Of a stretch of 64,000 nucleotides of DNA, positions 23,502-31,762 are shown piece by piece (the first letter of the stretch is position 1; the number at the start of each line of letters is the position of its first letter). Location of the stretch: NCBI GenBank assembly GCA_035552655.1, contig DASZLD010000038.1, positions 1 through 64,000 on the forward strand. The letters are read 5' to 3'. The notes below the pieces were generated by a model that was not told the DNA's origin, did not search any database, and saw only the letters and a program-made list of their open reading frames with translations. The stretch comes from DASXMT01 sp035552655. GTDB lineage: Bacteria; Actinomycetota; Acidimicrobiia; Acidimicrobiales; RAAP-2. Both the position numbers and the translations under genes were made by a program.

Positions 23502-25538
23502 ATGACCTCCCCGGTGATGGACGAAGGAACCGTGCTGTGGGAGCCCTCGGCCGAGCGGGTCCGAGCGGCCAAGATCTCGGCCTTCATGGCCTGGCTGCGA
23601 ACCGACCGGGGTGTCGACGTCGAGGACTACGCCGCCCTGCAGCGCTGGTCGGTCGGCCAGATCGAGCCCTTCTGGGCCGCCGTCCGCCAGTACTTCGGCG
23701 TGGGCTCGGACGACGGCGCCGAACCGGTGCTGGTTCGGGGCAACGGCGCCGAGCACGCTCGCTGGTTCCCCAACCTCGAGCTGAACTACGTCGACGGCCT
23801 CCTCGCTCAACCCGACGACGACATCGCCGTCATCGACTGGGGTGAGGAACGCCGTCCCGCTTCGCTCACCTACGGCGAGCTTCGGGCCCAGGCCGGGGCC
23901 ATGGCACGCGCCCTGGTCGGCCTGGGAGTTGGACCCGGTGACCGGGTGGCGGCGGTCATGACCAACTCCGTCCCCGCCATCGTTGCCTTCCTGGCCACCG
24001 CCTCCATCGGGGCGGTGTGGTCGAGCTGCGCGCCCGAATTCGGGACCGAGGGCATGCTCGACCGGTTCACCCAGATCGAGCCGACGGTGCTGGTGGCAGT
24101 GGAGGGCTACCGGTACGGCGGCCGCTACTACTCGTTGAGCCACAAGATCGAGGCGCTGGAGGCATCGCTTCCCACGGTGATCGCCACCGTGGTCGTGCCC
24201 ACTGAGCCGGATCCGGACTCCGAGCTCGCCGCGCCCCCCACCCGGGTCCGCCGTCGTACCTGGGCATCAATGCTGGCCGAGCCGGCCCCACTGCAGGCCA
24301 CGCCGGTGACCTTCGAGCACCCGCTGTGGATCCTCTACTCGTCGGGCACCACCGGACTGCCCAAGCCCATCGTGCAGGGACACGGAGGCATCGTTCTCGA
24401 GCACTTGAAGTCGGTGTCGTTGCACTGCGACCTCGGCCCCGGTGATCGCTTCTTCTGGTTCACCACCACCGGGTGGATGATGTGGAACTTCCTCCTCGGT
24501 GGGCTCCTGGTCGGCGCCACCATCTGCTGTTACGACGGCAATCCGGCCTGGCCCGATCCGGGTGCTCTGTGGCGCATGGCCTCCGAGCTGTCGATCACCT
24601 ATTTCGGCACCAGCGCGCCGTTCATCGAGACCTGCCGGAAGGGCGACATCATGCCCCGACGCGACGCCGGAGCCAATTCGATCCACACCCTGGGGTCGAC
24701 GGGTGCGCCGCTGTCACCCGAGGGGTTCGTGTGGGCCAACTCGGCGGTGGGCGACGACGTGCTGGTGGCCTCGATGTCGGGTGGCACTGACGTCTGCACC
24801 GGGTTCCTGGGCGCCTGCCCGCTCCTTCCCGTGCGGGTGGGCGAGCTGTCGTGCGCCCAGCTCGGTGCGGCGGTCGACGCCTACGACGAGAACGGCGCTT
24901 CGGTGGTGGGCGAGGTGGGCGAGCTGGTCATCACCCAGCCCATGCCGTCGATGCCCACCGAGCTCTATGGCGACCCTGACGGCTCACGACTGCACGACAG
25001 CTACTTCGCTTCCTTCCCCGACGTGTGGCGACACGGCGACTGGGTAAAGCTGACCCCGAGTGGCGGTGCGGTGATCTACGGCCGATCGGACGCCACCCTC
25101 AACCGTGGCGGCGTGCGCATGGGCACGGCCGAGTTCTACCGGGTCGTCGAAGCACTGGCCGAGGTGGCTGACTCCTTGGTGGTCGATACCTCCGAGCTGG
25201 GCCGGGAAGGCGAGCTGGTGCTGTTGGTGGTGCCGGCGACCGATCCCTCCGCCGTGGCCACCGCCGGGCTGAGCGACGACCTCGTGACCCACCTCCGCCA
25301 GGTCATCCGGGACCAGCTCTCTCCCCGCCACGTGCCCAACCGGCTCATCGGGGTCCCCGCCCTGCCCCACACCATCAACGGCAAGCGCATCGAGGTGCCG
25401 GTGCGCAAGATGCTGCTGGGCACGCCCATCGAAGCGGCGGTGGCCGCGTCGGCCCTCGACCGCCCCGACGCGCTCCAGGGCCTGCTCGACGTCCTCTCGG
25501 CTCACGACCTGCTCCCCTCGGGTACCACCTCGAAGTAG
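23502..25538 (+). CDS. Acetoacetyl-CoA synthetase
   Basis: A 678-residue ANL synthetase with the acetoacetyl-CoA synthetase layout: an ACAS-type N-terminus (about 10-100), the ATP motif YSSGTTGLPKPI, the FFWFTTTGWMMWNF segment and the C-terminal KRIEVPVRK region. It makes acetoacetyl-CoA from acetoacetate and ATP. The ATG at 23502 has GAGGGGA 7 nt upstream; a much longer in-frame extension would run into the divergent hydratase gene. Its reversal with the hydratase pair (208 bp apart) suggests a shared control region. The substrate could be another short 3-keto acid. Confidence 0.9.
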   Translation: MTSPVMDEGTVLWEPSAERVRAAKISAFMAWLRTDRGVDVEDYAALQRWSVGQIEPFWAAVRQYFGVGSDDGAEPVLVRGNGAEHARWFPNLELNYVDGLLAQPDDDIAVIDWGEERRPASLTYGELRAQAGAMARALVGLGVGPGDRVAAVMTNSVPAIVAFLATASIGAVWSSCAPEFGTEGMLDRFTQIEPTVLVAVEGYRYGGRYYSLSHKIEALEASLPTVIATVVVPTEPDPDSELAAPPTRVRRRTWASMLAEPAPLQATPVTFEHPLWILYSSGTTGLPKPIVQGHGGIVLEHLKSVSLHCDLGPGDRFFWFTTTGWMMWNFLLGGLLVGATICCYDGNPAWPDPGALWRMASELSITYFGTSAPFIETCRKGDIMPRRDAGANSIHTLGSTGAPLSPEGFVWANSAVGDDVLVASMSGGTDVCTGFLGACPLLPVRVGELSCAQLGAAVDAYDENGASVVGEVGELVITQPMPSMPTELYGDPDGSRLHDSYFASFPDVWRHGDWVKLTPSGGAVIYGRSDATLNRGGVRMGTAEFYRVVEALAEVADSLVVDTSELGREGELVLLVVPATDPSAVATAGLSDDLVTHLRQVIRDQLSPRHVPNRLIGVPALPHTINGKRIEVPVRKMLLGTPIEAAVAASALDRPDALQGLLDVLSAHDLLPSGTTSK

Positions 25539-25562
25539 CGACACCCTCGGGGCCAGCCTCTG

Positions 25563-26540
25563 TCAGGTGATGGCCAAGGCGTTGGGCGGCGAGGCCACCC
25601 CGGCGTGCACGTTGAGCGGCGCCGAGGTGAACAGGCAGTCGTAGCGGCCCCTTTCTTCGCAGTCGGCGGCCAGGCCATCGAGATCGAAGAGCTCGCCGAT
25701 GGGTAACCCCAGCAGCGGCAGCAACGACAAGTGGAGGAAACCCCCGATCAGGTCCTCGGGCGTCGCCGTCTCCGGGTCGAGGCGCGGGCCGGTGAACAGG
25801 GGCGGGGGCCAGACCTCGAGGGCCGGGTTGTCGGCGGCCACGGCGGCGATGTGGAGGTCCCACAAGGTGGCGGCCATCGCCGTCCCGGCCCGGAGACCAC
25901 ACGCCGGCGAGGACCGGTCGGCCTGGGCCGATCGGCCGGCGTCGTCAAGGCTCCGGTACCAGGCCAGCCATCCGGTGCGGATGAGCAGGACGTCCCCCAC
26001 CTCGACCGTCACCCCCTGGGTCTCCAACGTGGCCAGCAGGTCCTCGGGTTCGATGGCGTCGGTGGAGCCGGGCCGCAGGGGTCGATCGACCGAGGACCGC
26101 CACTGCCCCACGTCGGCCAGGACGGCCCGGCCCACGATGCCCCGCTGGGCCCACAGGTGGACGCCATGCTCCTCGTCGGGACGGCCGTTGTAGAACCCGT
26201 AGCGGGGGTGTTGGATGTGGCGGAACCCGTCCCACTGGCTCGAGCTCTGGGTGTTCCAGTGGTGGAGCTCGTCGTCGTGGCCCACGCCCGAGCCGAGGTT
26301 GCTGACCACGTGCTCGAACGCGGCGCGGCCGAACAAGGGTGGTGAGGGCAGCTCGAGCTCAAGGTTCAGATTGTGGACGCGTCCGGCTTCCGGGATCGAC
26401 TGGGCTCGCCGCACCCGCTCAGGGGTGAGGAGGTTGAGGCACCCCAGCGCGCCATCGTCGTCCCACACACCCCACGACGATCCCGGCGGAGCGTCGCTGG
26501 TGATGGGCAACTGCGCGTAGGTCGGCATCGACTCGGTCAT
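25563..26540 (-). CDS. Cyclase-family (kynurenine formamidase-like) hydrolase
   Basis: A 325-residue member of the metal-dependent cyclase family (PF04199 type). The family motif HxGTHxDxPxH appears as NTQSSSQWDGFRHIQH, so the first His and the GTH are altered while the Asp and later His remain. Long variants of this kind occur in degradative gene clusters, where they open or hydrolyse rings or amides. GAGGAGGGG lies 6 nt before the ATG. It follows the thiolase-like gene by 13 nt and is probably its operon partner. Confidence 0.82.
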   Translation of the reverse strand: MTESMPTYAQLPITSDAPPGSSWGVWDDDGALGCLNLLTPERVRRAQSIPEAGRVHNLNLELELPSPPLFGRAAFEHVVSNLGSGVGHDDELHHWNTQSSSQWDGFRHIQHPRYGFYNGRPDEEHGVHLWAQRGIVGRAVLADVGQWRSSVDRPLRPGSTDAIEPEDLLATLETQGVTVEVGDVLLIRTGWLAWYRSLDDAGRSAQADRSSPACGLRAGTAMAATLWDLHIAAVAADNPALEVWPPPLFTGPRLDPETATPEDLIGGFLHLSLLPLLGLPIGELFDLDGLAADCEERGRYDCLFTSAPLNVHAGVASPPNALAIT

Positions 26541-26553
26541 GGATGGCCCCTCC

Positions 26554-27753
26554 TCACTGCTGGTGCGAACTGTAGAGGACCGCCCCTCCGAAGTTGGGAG
26601 TGGACTGACAGGCCAGGGCCACGTCGGCTTTCTCCAGCTGCCGTGGCCCGGCCCGTTGAGACAACTGCAGATAGCACTCGAGCATCTGGGGCACGCCATG
26701 CATCCGCCCATTGCCCAGCGCGCCACCCCCGGAGAGGAACGGGTGACCCGAGCCGGGACGAAGTCCGCCATCTTGGACGAACCGGTGGGCCTCGCCCCGT
26801 GGGCAGTAGCCCAGGGCCTCCAGCCAGAAGTAGATGAAGGGCGAGAAGCCGTCGTAGAGCTGGGGGACGTCGACGTCCTGGCGCGACAGGCCGGCGCTCT
26901 CCCACAGGTGGCCGGCCATCTCCGTCCCCGCTTCGTGGATCTCGTCGAGAGACCAGTAGCCGATGCCGTTGTTGGGCCGGGAGCGGCTCTGGGCGAACCC
27001 GGCCACATAGACGGGCCGGTGGGGCAAGTCACGGGCCCGCTCGGCGCTGGTGAGGACGAAGGCGCCCACCCCGCTGATGGGCAGGTCGCAGTCGAGCAGG
27101 GAAATCGGGTCGGCGATCATCCGGGCCTCCATGTAGTCGTCCACGGTGATCGGGCGGTCGTGCCAGTACGACCACGGAATCGACGCGCCGTTGCGCCGGG
27201 CCTCCACCACCACGGTGGCCATGTCCTCGCGTGTCGCCCCGTACCGCTGCATGTACTCCATGTAGGGCAGGGCGGCCTGGGCGATCGGGCTCCAGTAGCC
27301 CTGGGGTGCGTTCCACTGGGAGTCGCCGTCGGCCTCGGTCATCGGGTTCTCGTGATAGCGGCCCGGCGGGTTGAACATGGCCCGGTGCACGAGCACGTAG
27401 TCGGCCGCCCCGGTGGCGATGGCCGTGGCCGCCAGGATGACCGATCCGGGGATCTGCCCCACGCCCTGGAACCCGCATAGCCAGCGCGGACGGATCCCCA
27501 GCTGTTCGGCCAACCAGTCGGAGGTGACGATGTGGGTGCCGTCAACGACGGCCCTTCCTCCGCTGGAGGGAAAGATGGCCCCGGTGGTGAAGCCGTCGAC
27601 CTGCTCCTTGGTCAGTCCGGCATCGGCGATGGCCTCCAGCGCGGTCTTGATGGCCAGGGTGCCCAGCGGCTCGTCGATGTGGCGCGTGATCGGGCTGTGG
27701 GCGTAGCCGGCGATGGCCACCTGGCCGCTGCCGCGGAAGCGGGGCGCGGTCAT
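26554..27753 (-). CDS. Thiolase-like (SCP-x/Ltp-type) acyl-CoA lyase candidate
   Basis: A 399-residue thiolase-fold protein. The nucleophile region reads LCGFQGVGQIP rather than the CSSG of true thiolases, and the C-terminal GHP loop is replaced by GGALGNGRMHG. This pattern resembles Ltp-type proteins, some of which (for example Ltp2) pair with a DUF35 protein to cleave a carbon-carbon bond by retro-aldol chemistry in steroid side-chain degradation. LYDGFSPF supplies a Tyr in the region where such enzymes use one. It overlaps the upstream DUF35 gene as ATGA. The lyase role is an inference from the pairing. Confidence 0.85.
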   Translation of the reverse strand: MTAPRFRGSGQVAIAGYAHSPITRHIDEPLGTLAIKTALEAIADAGLTKEQVDGFTTGAIFPSSGGRAVVDGTHIVTSDWLAEQLGIRPRWLCGFQGVGQIPGSVILAATAIATGAADYVLVHRAMFNPPGRYHENPMTEADGDSQWNAPQGYWSPIAQAALPYMEYMQRYGATREDMATVVVEARRNGASIPWSYWHDRPITVDDYMEARMIADPISLLDCDLPISGVGAFVLTSAERARDLPHRPVYVAGFAQSRSRPNNGIGYWSLDEIHEAGTEMAGHLWESAGLSRQDVDVPQLYDGFSPFIYFWLEALGYCPRGEAHRFVQDGGLRPGSGHPFLSGGGALGNGRMHGVPQMLECYLQLSQRAGPRQLEKADVALACQSTPNFGGAVLYSSHQQ

Positions 27754-28184
27754 CGCGTCACCGCCGACCGGAAGTGGGGCACGGAGATGCCGGGGGCCAC
27801 GTCGTCGAAAACGATCTCGACCGGCATCCCCACTCGCATCTCCGACGCTGTCCCGTCGACCAGGAACAGGACCAGGCGGAGGCCTTCTTGCTCGTCCAGC
27901 TCGGCCTCGGCCAGGACGTAGGGGACGTCTCCGGCGAAACCGGCCAGGAAGGCGTCCCGCACCACGGTCCACGTCCTGACCGTGGCTCGCCCGCTCAGCG
28001 GCTCAAAGTGGAAGGACCGGTCGGGCGACAGGCATTGGCGGCAGATGTCCACCGGCGGATGGCTGAGGAAGCCGCACTGGTCGCACTGTTGGATGGCCAG
28101 CACATGGTTGGCCGCGGCCTCCCAGAATCCGGCTGACTGCGCGTCGGGTACGGGGACCGGTTTCGGGATGCTGGTGGTCTCCAA
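27750..28184 (-). CDS. DUF35 OB-fold/zinc-ribbon protein, partner of the thiolase-like protein
   Basis: A 144-residue protein with an N-terminal rubredoxin-like zinc ribbon (CDQCGFLSHPPVDICRQC) and a C-terminal OB fold (RTWTVVRDAFLAGF, then a strand-rich part). DUF35 proteins bind acyl-CoA and act with thiolase-like partners. The stop codon overlaps the next gene's start, so equal synthesis is expected. The gene heads this minus-strand operon (DUF35, thiolase-like, cyclase). Confidence 0.9.
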   Translation of the reverse strand: METTSIPKPVPVPDAQSAGFWEAAANHVLAIQQCDQCGFLSHPPVDICRQCLSPDRSFHFEPLSGRATVRTWTVVRDAFLAGFAGDVPYVLAEAELDEQEGLRLVLFLVDGTASEMRVGMPVEIVFDDVAPGISVPHFRSAVTR

Positions 28185-28342
28185 TGGCTCATCTCCTCAC
28201 AGGCGTGGTGGCGAACGGCAGCATGCCAGAGGGTCAGGAAGTGCGCACGGTGGGAGGCCGTGGTGTCGCTGCTCGGCTCCCGCCGGTCTGATCCCCATGG
28301 TGGGCCAAACCGGCCTCGTTCCTCCGTGGCAGACTGCGGCTC

Positions 28343-28645
28343 ATGATCATCGTTGCCGGATACATGGACGTAGACCCAGCCGTTCGCGGCGAATTCCTGG
28401 AGGCCAGGCGGGAGTCGATCGTGGCCACCCACTCCGAGCCGGGGTGCATTGAGTACACCTTCAGCGCCGACGCCCTCGAGCCGGGACGAGTGCGCCTGTT
28501 CGAGCGGTGGGAGTCCAAGGACGACCTTCGTACCCATCTGGCCGCCATGTCGGAGCAGGCCACCCCGGCGTCGCCCCAATTCAATGTGACCGCAGTCGAG
28601 TTGTTGCAGTACGAGATCAGCGCCCAGGGCCCCCTCGGGAGCTGA
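28343..28645 (+). CDS. ABM-family (antibiotic biosynthesis monooxygenase-like) protein
   Basis: A 100-residue ferredoxin-like dimer subunit (IIVAGYMDVDPAVRGEFLEARR, then CIEYTFSADAL and LFERWESKDDLRTHLA). Members oxidise aromatic or polyketide substrates without cofactor, or degrade heme; many have unknown roles. It is divergent from the DUF35 operon (158-bp gap) and 47 bp before an aldo/keto reductase. Confidence 0.85.
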   Translation: MIIVAGYMDVDPAVRGEFLEARRESIVATHSEPGCIEYTFSADALEPGRVRLFERWESKDDLRTHLAAMSEQATPASPQFNVTAVELLQYEISAQGPLGS

Positions 28646-28680
28646 CGACCGAGCCTGCTCCACAGGGATGGCAACCCGCG

Positions 28681-28686
28681 TAGGGT
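28681..28686 (+). promoter_or_regulatory. -10 box TAGGGT, leaderless aldo/keto reductase transcript
   Basis: TAGGGT is followed by 6 nt and then the ATG of the aldo/keto reductase, with no Shine-Dalgarno. It lies in the 47-bp gap after the monooxygenase-like gene, so the reductase can be transcribed separately. Confidence 0.5.
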
Positions 28687-28692
28687 GCGTGC

Positions 28693-29706
28693 ATGGCTGA
28701 TCGCTCCTACCCCACCCGCCTTCTCGGACCCTCGGGCCTGGAGGTCTCCGCCCAGGGCCTTGGTTGCATGGGCATGTCGGCGACGTATGGTCCGGCCGAC
28801 GAGGACGAGTCCATTGCCACCATCCACCGCTCCCTCGACCTGGGGATCAACTTCTTGGACACGGCCAACGTCTACGGGCGTGGCCACAATGAGGAGCTGG
28901 TCGGTCGGGCCATCGCCGGGCACCGGGACGAGGTGGTCCTGGCCACCAAGTTCTCCATCGAGTTCGGCGATGACGGCCGGCGGTCGATCAACGGCCGTCC
29001 CGACTACGTGAAGGCCTGCTGCAACGATTCGCTCCGGCGTCTGGCGACCGACCACATCGACCTCTACTACCAGCACCGGGTCGACCCGACGGTGCCCATC
29101 GAGGACACGGTCGGGGCCATGGCCGAGCTGGTGGCCGAGGGCAAGGTCAGGCACCTCGGGTTGTCCGAGGCCAGCGCGGCCAGCCTGGAGCGAGCCTCCG
29201 CCGTCCATCCCATCACCGCCCTCCAGAGCGAGTGGTCGCTGTGGACGAGGGACCTCGAAGCCGAGGTCCTGCCGGCCGCCCGACGCCTGGGCATCGGCAT
29301 CGTCCCCTTCAGCCCCCTGGGGCGCGGCTTTCTCTCCGGTCAGATCACCAGCCCCGACGACTTCGACAAGAACGACTTCCGGGCCCACAGCCCTCGCTTC
29401 CAGGGAGAGAACTTCACCCGCAACCTCGATCTGGTCCGCCAGGTGGAGGAGCTGGCCACGGCCAAGGGTTGCACCCCCAGCCAGCTGGCTCTGGCCTGGG
29501 TGCTGGCCGCCGGTAACGACGTAGCCCCCATCCCGGGGACCAAGCGCCGGACCTACCTGGAAGACAACGCAGGTGCGGTCACCGTGGAGTTGTCCAAAGA
29601 GGACCTGGCCCAGCTGGACCAGCTGTCTCCCCTCGGGGCCTGGTCCGGTGACCGCTATCCGGTGGCGGCTGCGGCCAACTACGGCGACAGTCCTCCCCAG
29701 GGGTAA
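28693..29706 (+). CDS. Aldo/keto reductase
   Basis: A 337-residue NADPH-dependent reductase with a complete AKR tetrad: Asp56, Tyr61, Lys86 and His128 (NFLDTANVYG, VVLATKF, LYYQHRVD). The C-terminal IPGTKRRTYLEDN segment matches the cofactor-binding region of the AKR13-type group. It reduces aldehydes or ketones to alcohols; the substrate is unknown. It converges with the following hydrolase gene. Confidence 0.93.
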   Translation: MADRSYPTRLLGPSGLEVSAQGLGCMGMSATYGPADEDESIATIHRSLDLGINFLDTANVYGRGHNEELVGRAIAGHRDEVVLATKFSIEFGDDGRRSINGRPDYVKACCNDSLRRLATDHIDLYYQHRVDPTVPIEDTVGAMAELVAEGKVRHLGLSEASAASLERASAVHPITALQSEWSLWTRDLEAEVLPAARRLGIGIVPFSPLGRGFLSGQITSPDDFDKNDFRAHSPRFQGENFTRNLDLVRQVEELATAKGCTPSQLALAWVLAAGNDVAPIPGTKRRTYLEDNAGAVTVELSKEDLAQLDQLSPLGAWSGDRYPVAAAANYGDSPPQG

Positions 29707-29714
29707 GAGGAAGC

Positions 29715-29727
29715 AGCGGCGGCCGCT
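29715..29727. terminator. GC hairpin between convergent genes
   Basis: AGCGGC and GCCGCT, separated by one base, lie between the TAA of the aldo/keto reductase and the TGA of the alpha/beta hydrolase, which begins inside the right arm. There is no T-run. A small bidirectional terminator is possible; the stem is short because the loop must use arm bases. Confidence 0.3.
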
Positions 29728-30407
29728 CAACCCATCCCGAAGAACCTCATGGTGGCGTCGATGGCGCCGAAGTCCGAGGGAGTGGAGAAGTGGTCCACAC
29801 CGGGCAGGGTCACCAGGGAGGCCTGGGGCAGGGCGGCCACCAACCGGTCGGCCGGGCCGACCATGTCGCGATCACCGAGCACCACCAACACCGGACAGGT
29901 GAGCGTGGACAGGTCCGATTCGCTCAGGGCTTGGCGGGGACGACGGATGAAGGCCGACATGGCCTTGGCGTCGTTGCCGGTGGACTGGGCCAGACGCCGG
30001 AACAGACGGGCTTGCACGTCCTCGGGCTCGTCTTTGCTCTCCAGCGCATCGACGATGACGGTGGGATCAGCAGTTTCGAACACGTTGTTGCCCACACCGA
30101 GCACGGCGATCCGCTCGAAGCGCCCGGGGTTGGCGATGGCCAGGTGCAACAAGAGATCGCCACCGGCCGAGAAGCCCACGGCGTTGCGCGCGCTGGGCGG
30201 GAGCAGCCCGAGCACCTGGCTCTCCACCTCGGCATAGTCCTGGGGGTCGGTGGGACGGGCCGAGGATCCATGACCGGGTAGGTCGATCTCGGGCACCGCA
30301 CAGTCGAAGTCGCCCAGGATGTCGACCCAGCCACTCTGTCGCCAGCCGTGGTCGAAGGAGGAGGCAAAACCGTGGAGAAGGACCAGTGAGGTCGGTGACT
30401 CGGGCAT
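29727..30407 (-). CDS. Alpha/beta hydrolase
   Basis: A 226-residue alpha/beta hydrolase. It has the oxyanion HGF at 12-14, nucleophile Ser80 in GFSAG, the acid in VVLGDRDMVG, and the His in GVDHFS. The start has TAGGTT 8 nt upstream and no Shine-Dalgarno. It may release an acid from an ester or lactone for the neighbouring CoA ligase and CoA-transferase, but this is inferred from position. Confidence 0.88.
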   Translation of the reverse strand: MPESPTSLVLLHGFASSFDHGWRQSGWVDILGDFDCAVPEIDLPGHGSSARPTDPQDYAEVESQVLGLLPPSARNAVGFSAGGDLLLHLAIANPGRFERIAVLGVGNNVFETADPTVIVDALESKDEPEDVQARLFRRLAQSTGNDAKAMSAFIRRPRQALSESDLSTLTCPVLVVLGDRDMVGPADRLVAALPQASLVTLPGVDHFSTPSDFGAIDATMRFFGMG

Positions 30408-30536
30408 GTCCGCTCAACCTAGTGGCATCGGCCGCAGCGGGTCGGCCTCCGATCCCCGACAACCGGATCAGGAATGGGAGGCCCAATGGTCGGACAGATA
30501 CAGTGCACCCGGGCCAACCCAGGGGAGGCAGCTGCT

Positions 30537-31739
30537 GTGACCGACATGTTCGCCGGAGTCCGCGTCATCGAGGCCGGCACATGGATGTTCGTACCATCGG
30601 CCGCCGCCGTGCTGGCTGACTTCGGTGCCGACGTGATCAAGGTCGAGCACCCGAGGCGGGGGGACCCTCAGCGGGGCCTGGAGACCGGCGGGCGCGGTCT
30701 CGTACCCAGCCACCTGGCCATGGAGCAGGCGAACCGGGGCAAGCGCAGCATCGGCATCGACACCTCGATGCAAGAGGGACGCGACCTGCTCTACCAGCTG
30801 GTGGCGTCGGCCGACGTCTTCATGACCAACCTTCTCCCTGCCGCCCGTCAGAAGAACGGGGTGGACGTCGACCAGATCCAGGCCATCAAGCCCGACATCA
30901 TCTACGTGCGAGCCACTTCGGCCGGCCCCAAGGGCCCCGACGCCGGCAAGCCCGGGTACGACGCCGCCACCCATTGGCTGCGCGGCGGCATCGCCTACAC
31001 GGTGACCGAACCCGACGCCCCCCGCCCGGCCAAGTCCCGCCCCGGGTTCGGCGACAAGACCGGCTCGATGAACATCGCCTTCGGTGTGGCCGCCGCCCTC
31101 TTCCGCCGGGAACGGACGGGTGAAGGGGCAGTGGTGGACGCCTCGCTGCTGAGCACGGCCATGTGGTCCCTGTCCAGTGACATCACCTATTCGGCCTATA
31201 CCAACCAGGAGTTCAGCCGGATCGAGCAGCCCATCGCCAACCCCATCGCCTACTCCTACAAGACGGCCGACAACCGCTGGATCGGTCTGTTGATGCTCGA
31301 GTCCGATCGGTGGTGGCCGCCACTGTGCCAGCACCTGGGGCGAGAGGACCTGATCGCCGACGAGCGGTTCAAGGACGCCGCCGCCCGCTATGAGAACCGC
31401 GAGGCGTGTGTGCAAGTCCTGAGCGACGTCTTCGCCTCGGCCACCCTCGATCAATGGCGCGCCCGCTTGGCCACGCTGGCGGCACCGTGGGAGCCGCTCC
31501 AGAGCCCGCTCGAAGTGATCGACGACCCCCAGGTCAAGGCCAACGGGTTCCTCCGCGACCACGTGGTGGCCACGGGCGAGACGGCCAAGATCGTGGCCGC
31601 GCCCGTCCAGTTCGACGAGGAGGTGGTACAGGCGGTGCGCGCTCCCGAACTGGGTGAGAACACCGAGGACATCCTGCTCGAGCTGGGTTCGGACTGGGAG
31701 GAGATCGGTCGCCTGAAAGACCTCGGCGCCATCAACTAG
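30537..31739 (+). CDS. CaiB/BaiF-type (class III) CoA-transferase
   Basis: A 400-residue class III CoA-transferase, which moves CoA between thioesters and acids. The N-terminal Rossmann part has FAGVRVIEAGTWMFVP and LADFGADVIKVEHP; the catalytic Asp201 is in VVDASLLS. GTG 30537 was chosen for GGGGAGG 9 nt upstream; ATG codons upstream lack a site. It is followed after 23 bp by an AMP-forming ligase, so two routes of CoA activation are side by side. Confidence 0.92.
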   Translation: MTDMFAGVRVIEAGTWMFVPSAAAVLADFGADVIKVEHPRRGDPQRGLETGGRGLVPSHLAMEQANRGKRSIGIDTSMQEGRDLLYQLVASADVFMTNLLPAARQKNGVDVDQIQAIKPDIIYVRATSAGPKGPDAGKPGYDAATHWLRGGIAYTVTEPDAPRPAKSRPGFGDKTGSMNIAFGVAAALFRRERTGEGAVVDASLLSTAMWSLSSDITYSAYTNQEFSRIEQPIANPIAYSYKTADNRWIGLLMLESDRWWPPLCQHLGREDLIADERFKDAAARYENREACVQVLSDVFASATLDQWRARLATLAAPWEPLQSPLEVIDDPQVKANGFLRDHVVATGETAKIVAAPVQFDEEVVQAVRAPELGENTEDILLELGSDWEEIGRLKDLGAIN

Positions 31740-31762
31740 CGCCGGCCAGCACAGACACCGCC

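Noticed and set aside
26541..27032. Longer form of the cyclase gene
   Set aside because: The extension is the out-of-frame image of the thiolase-like gene; ATG 26540 has GAGGAGGGG upstream.
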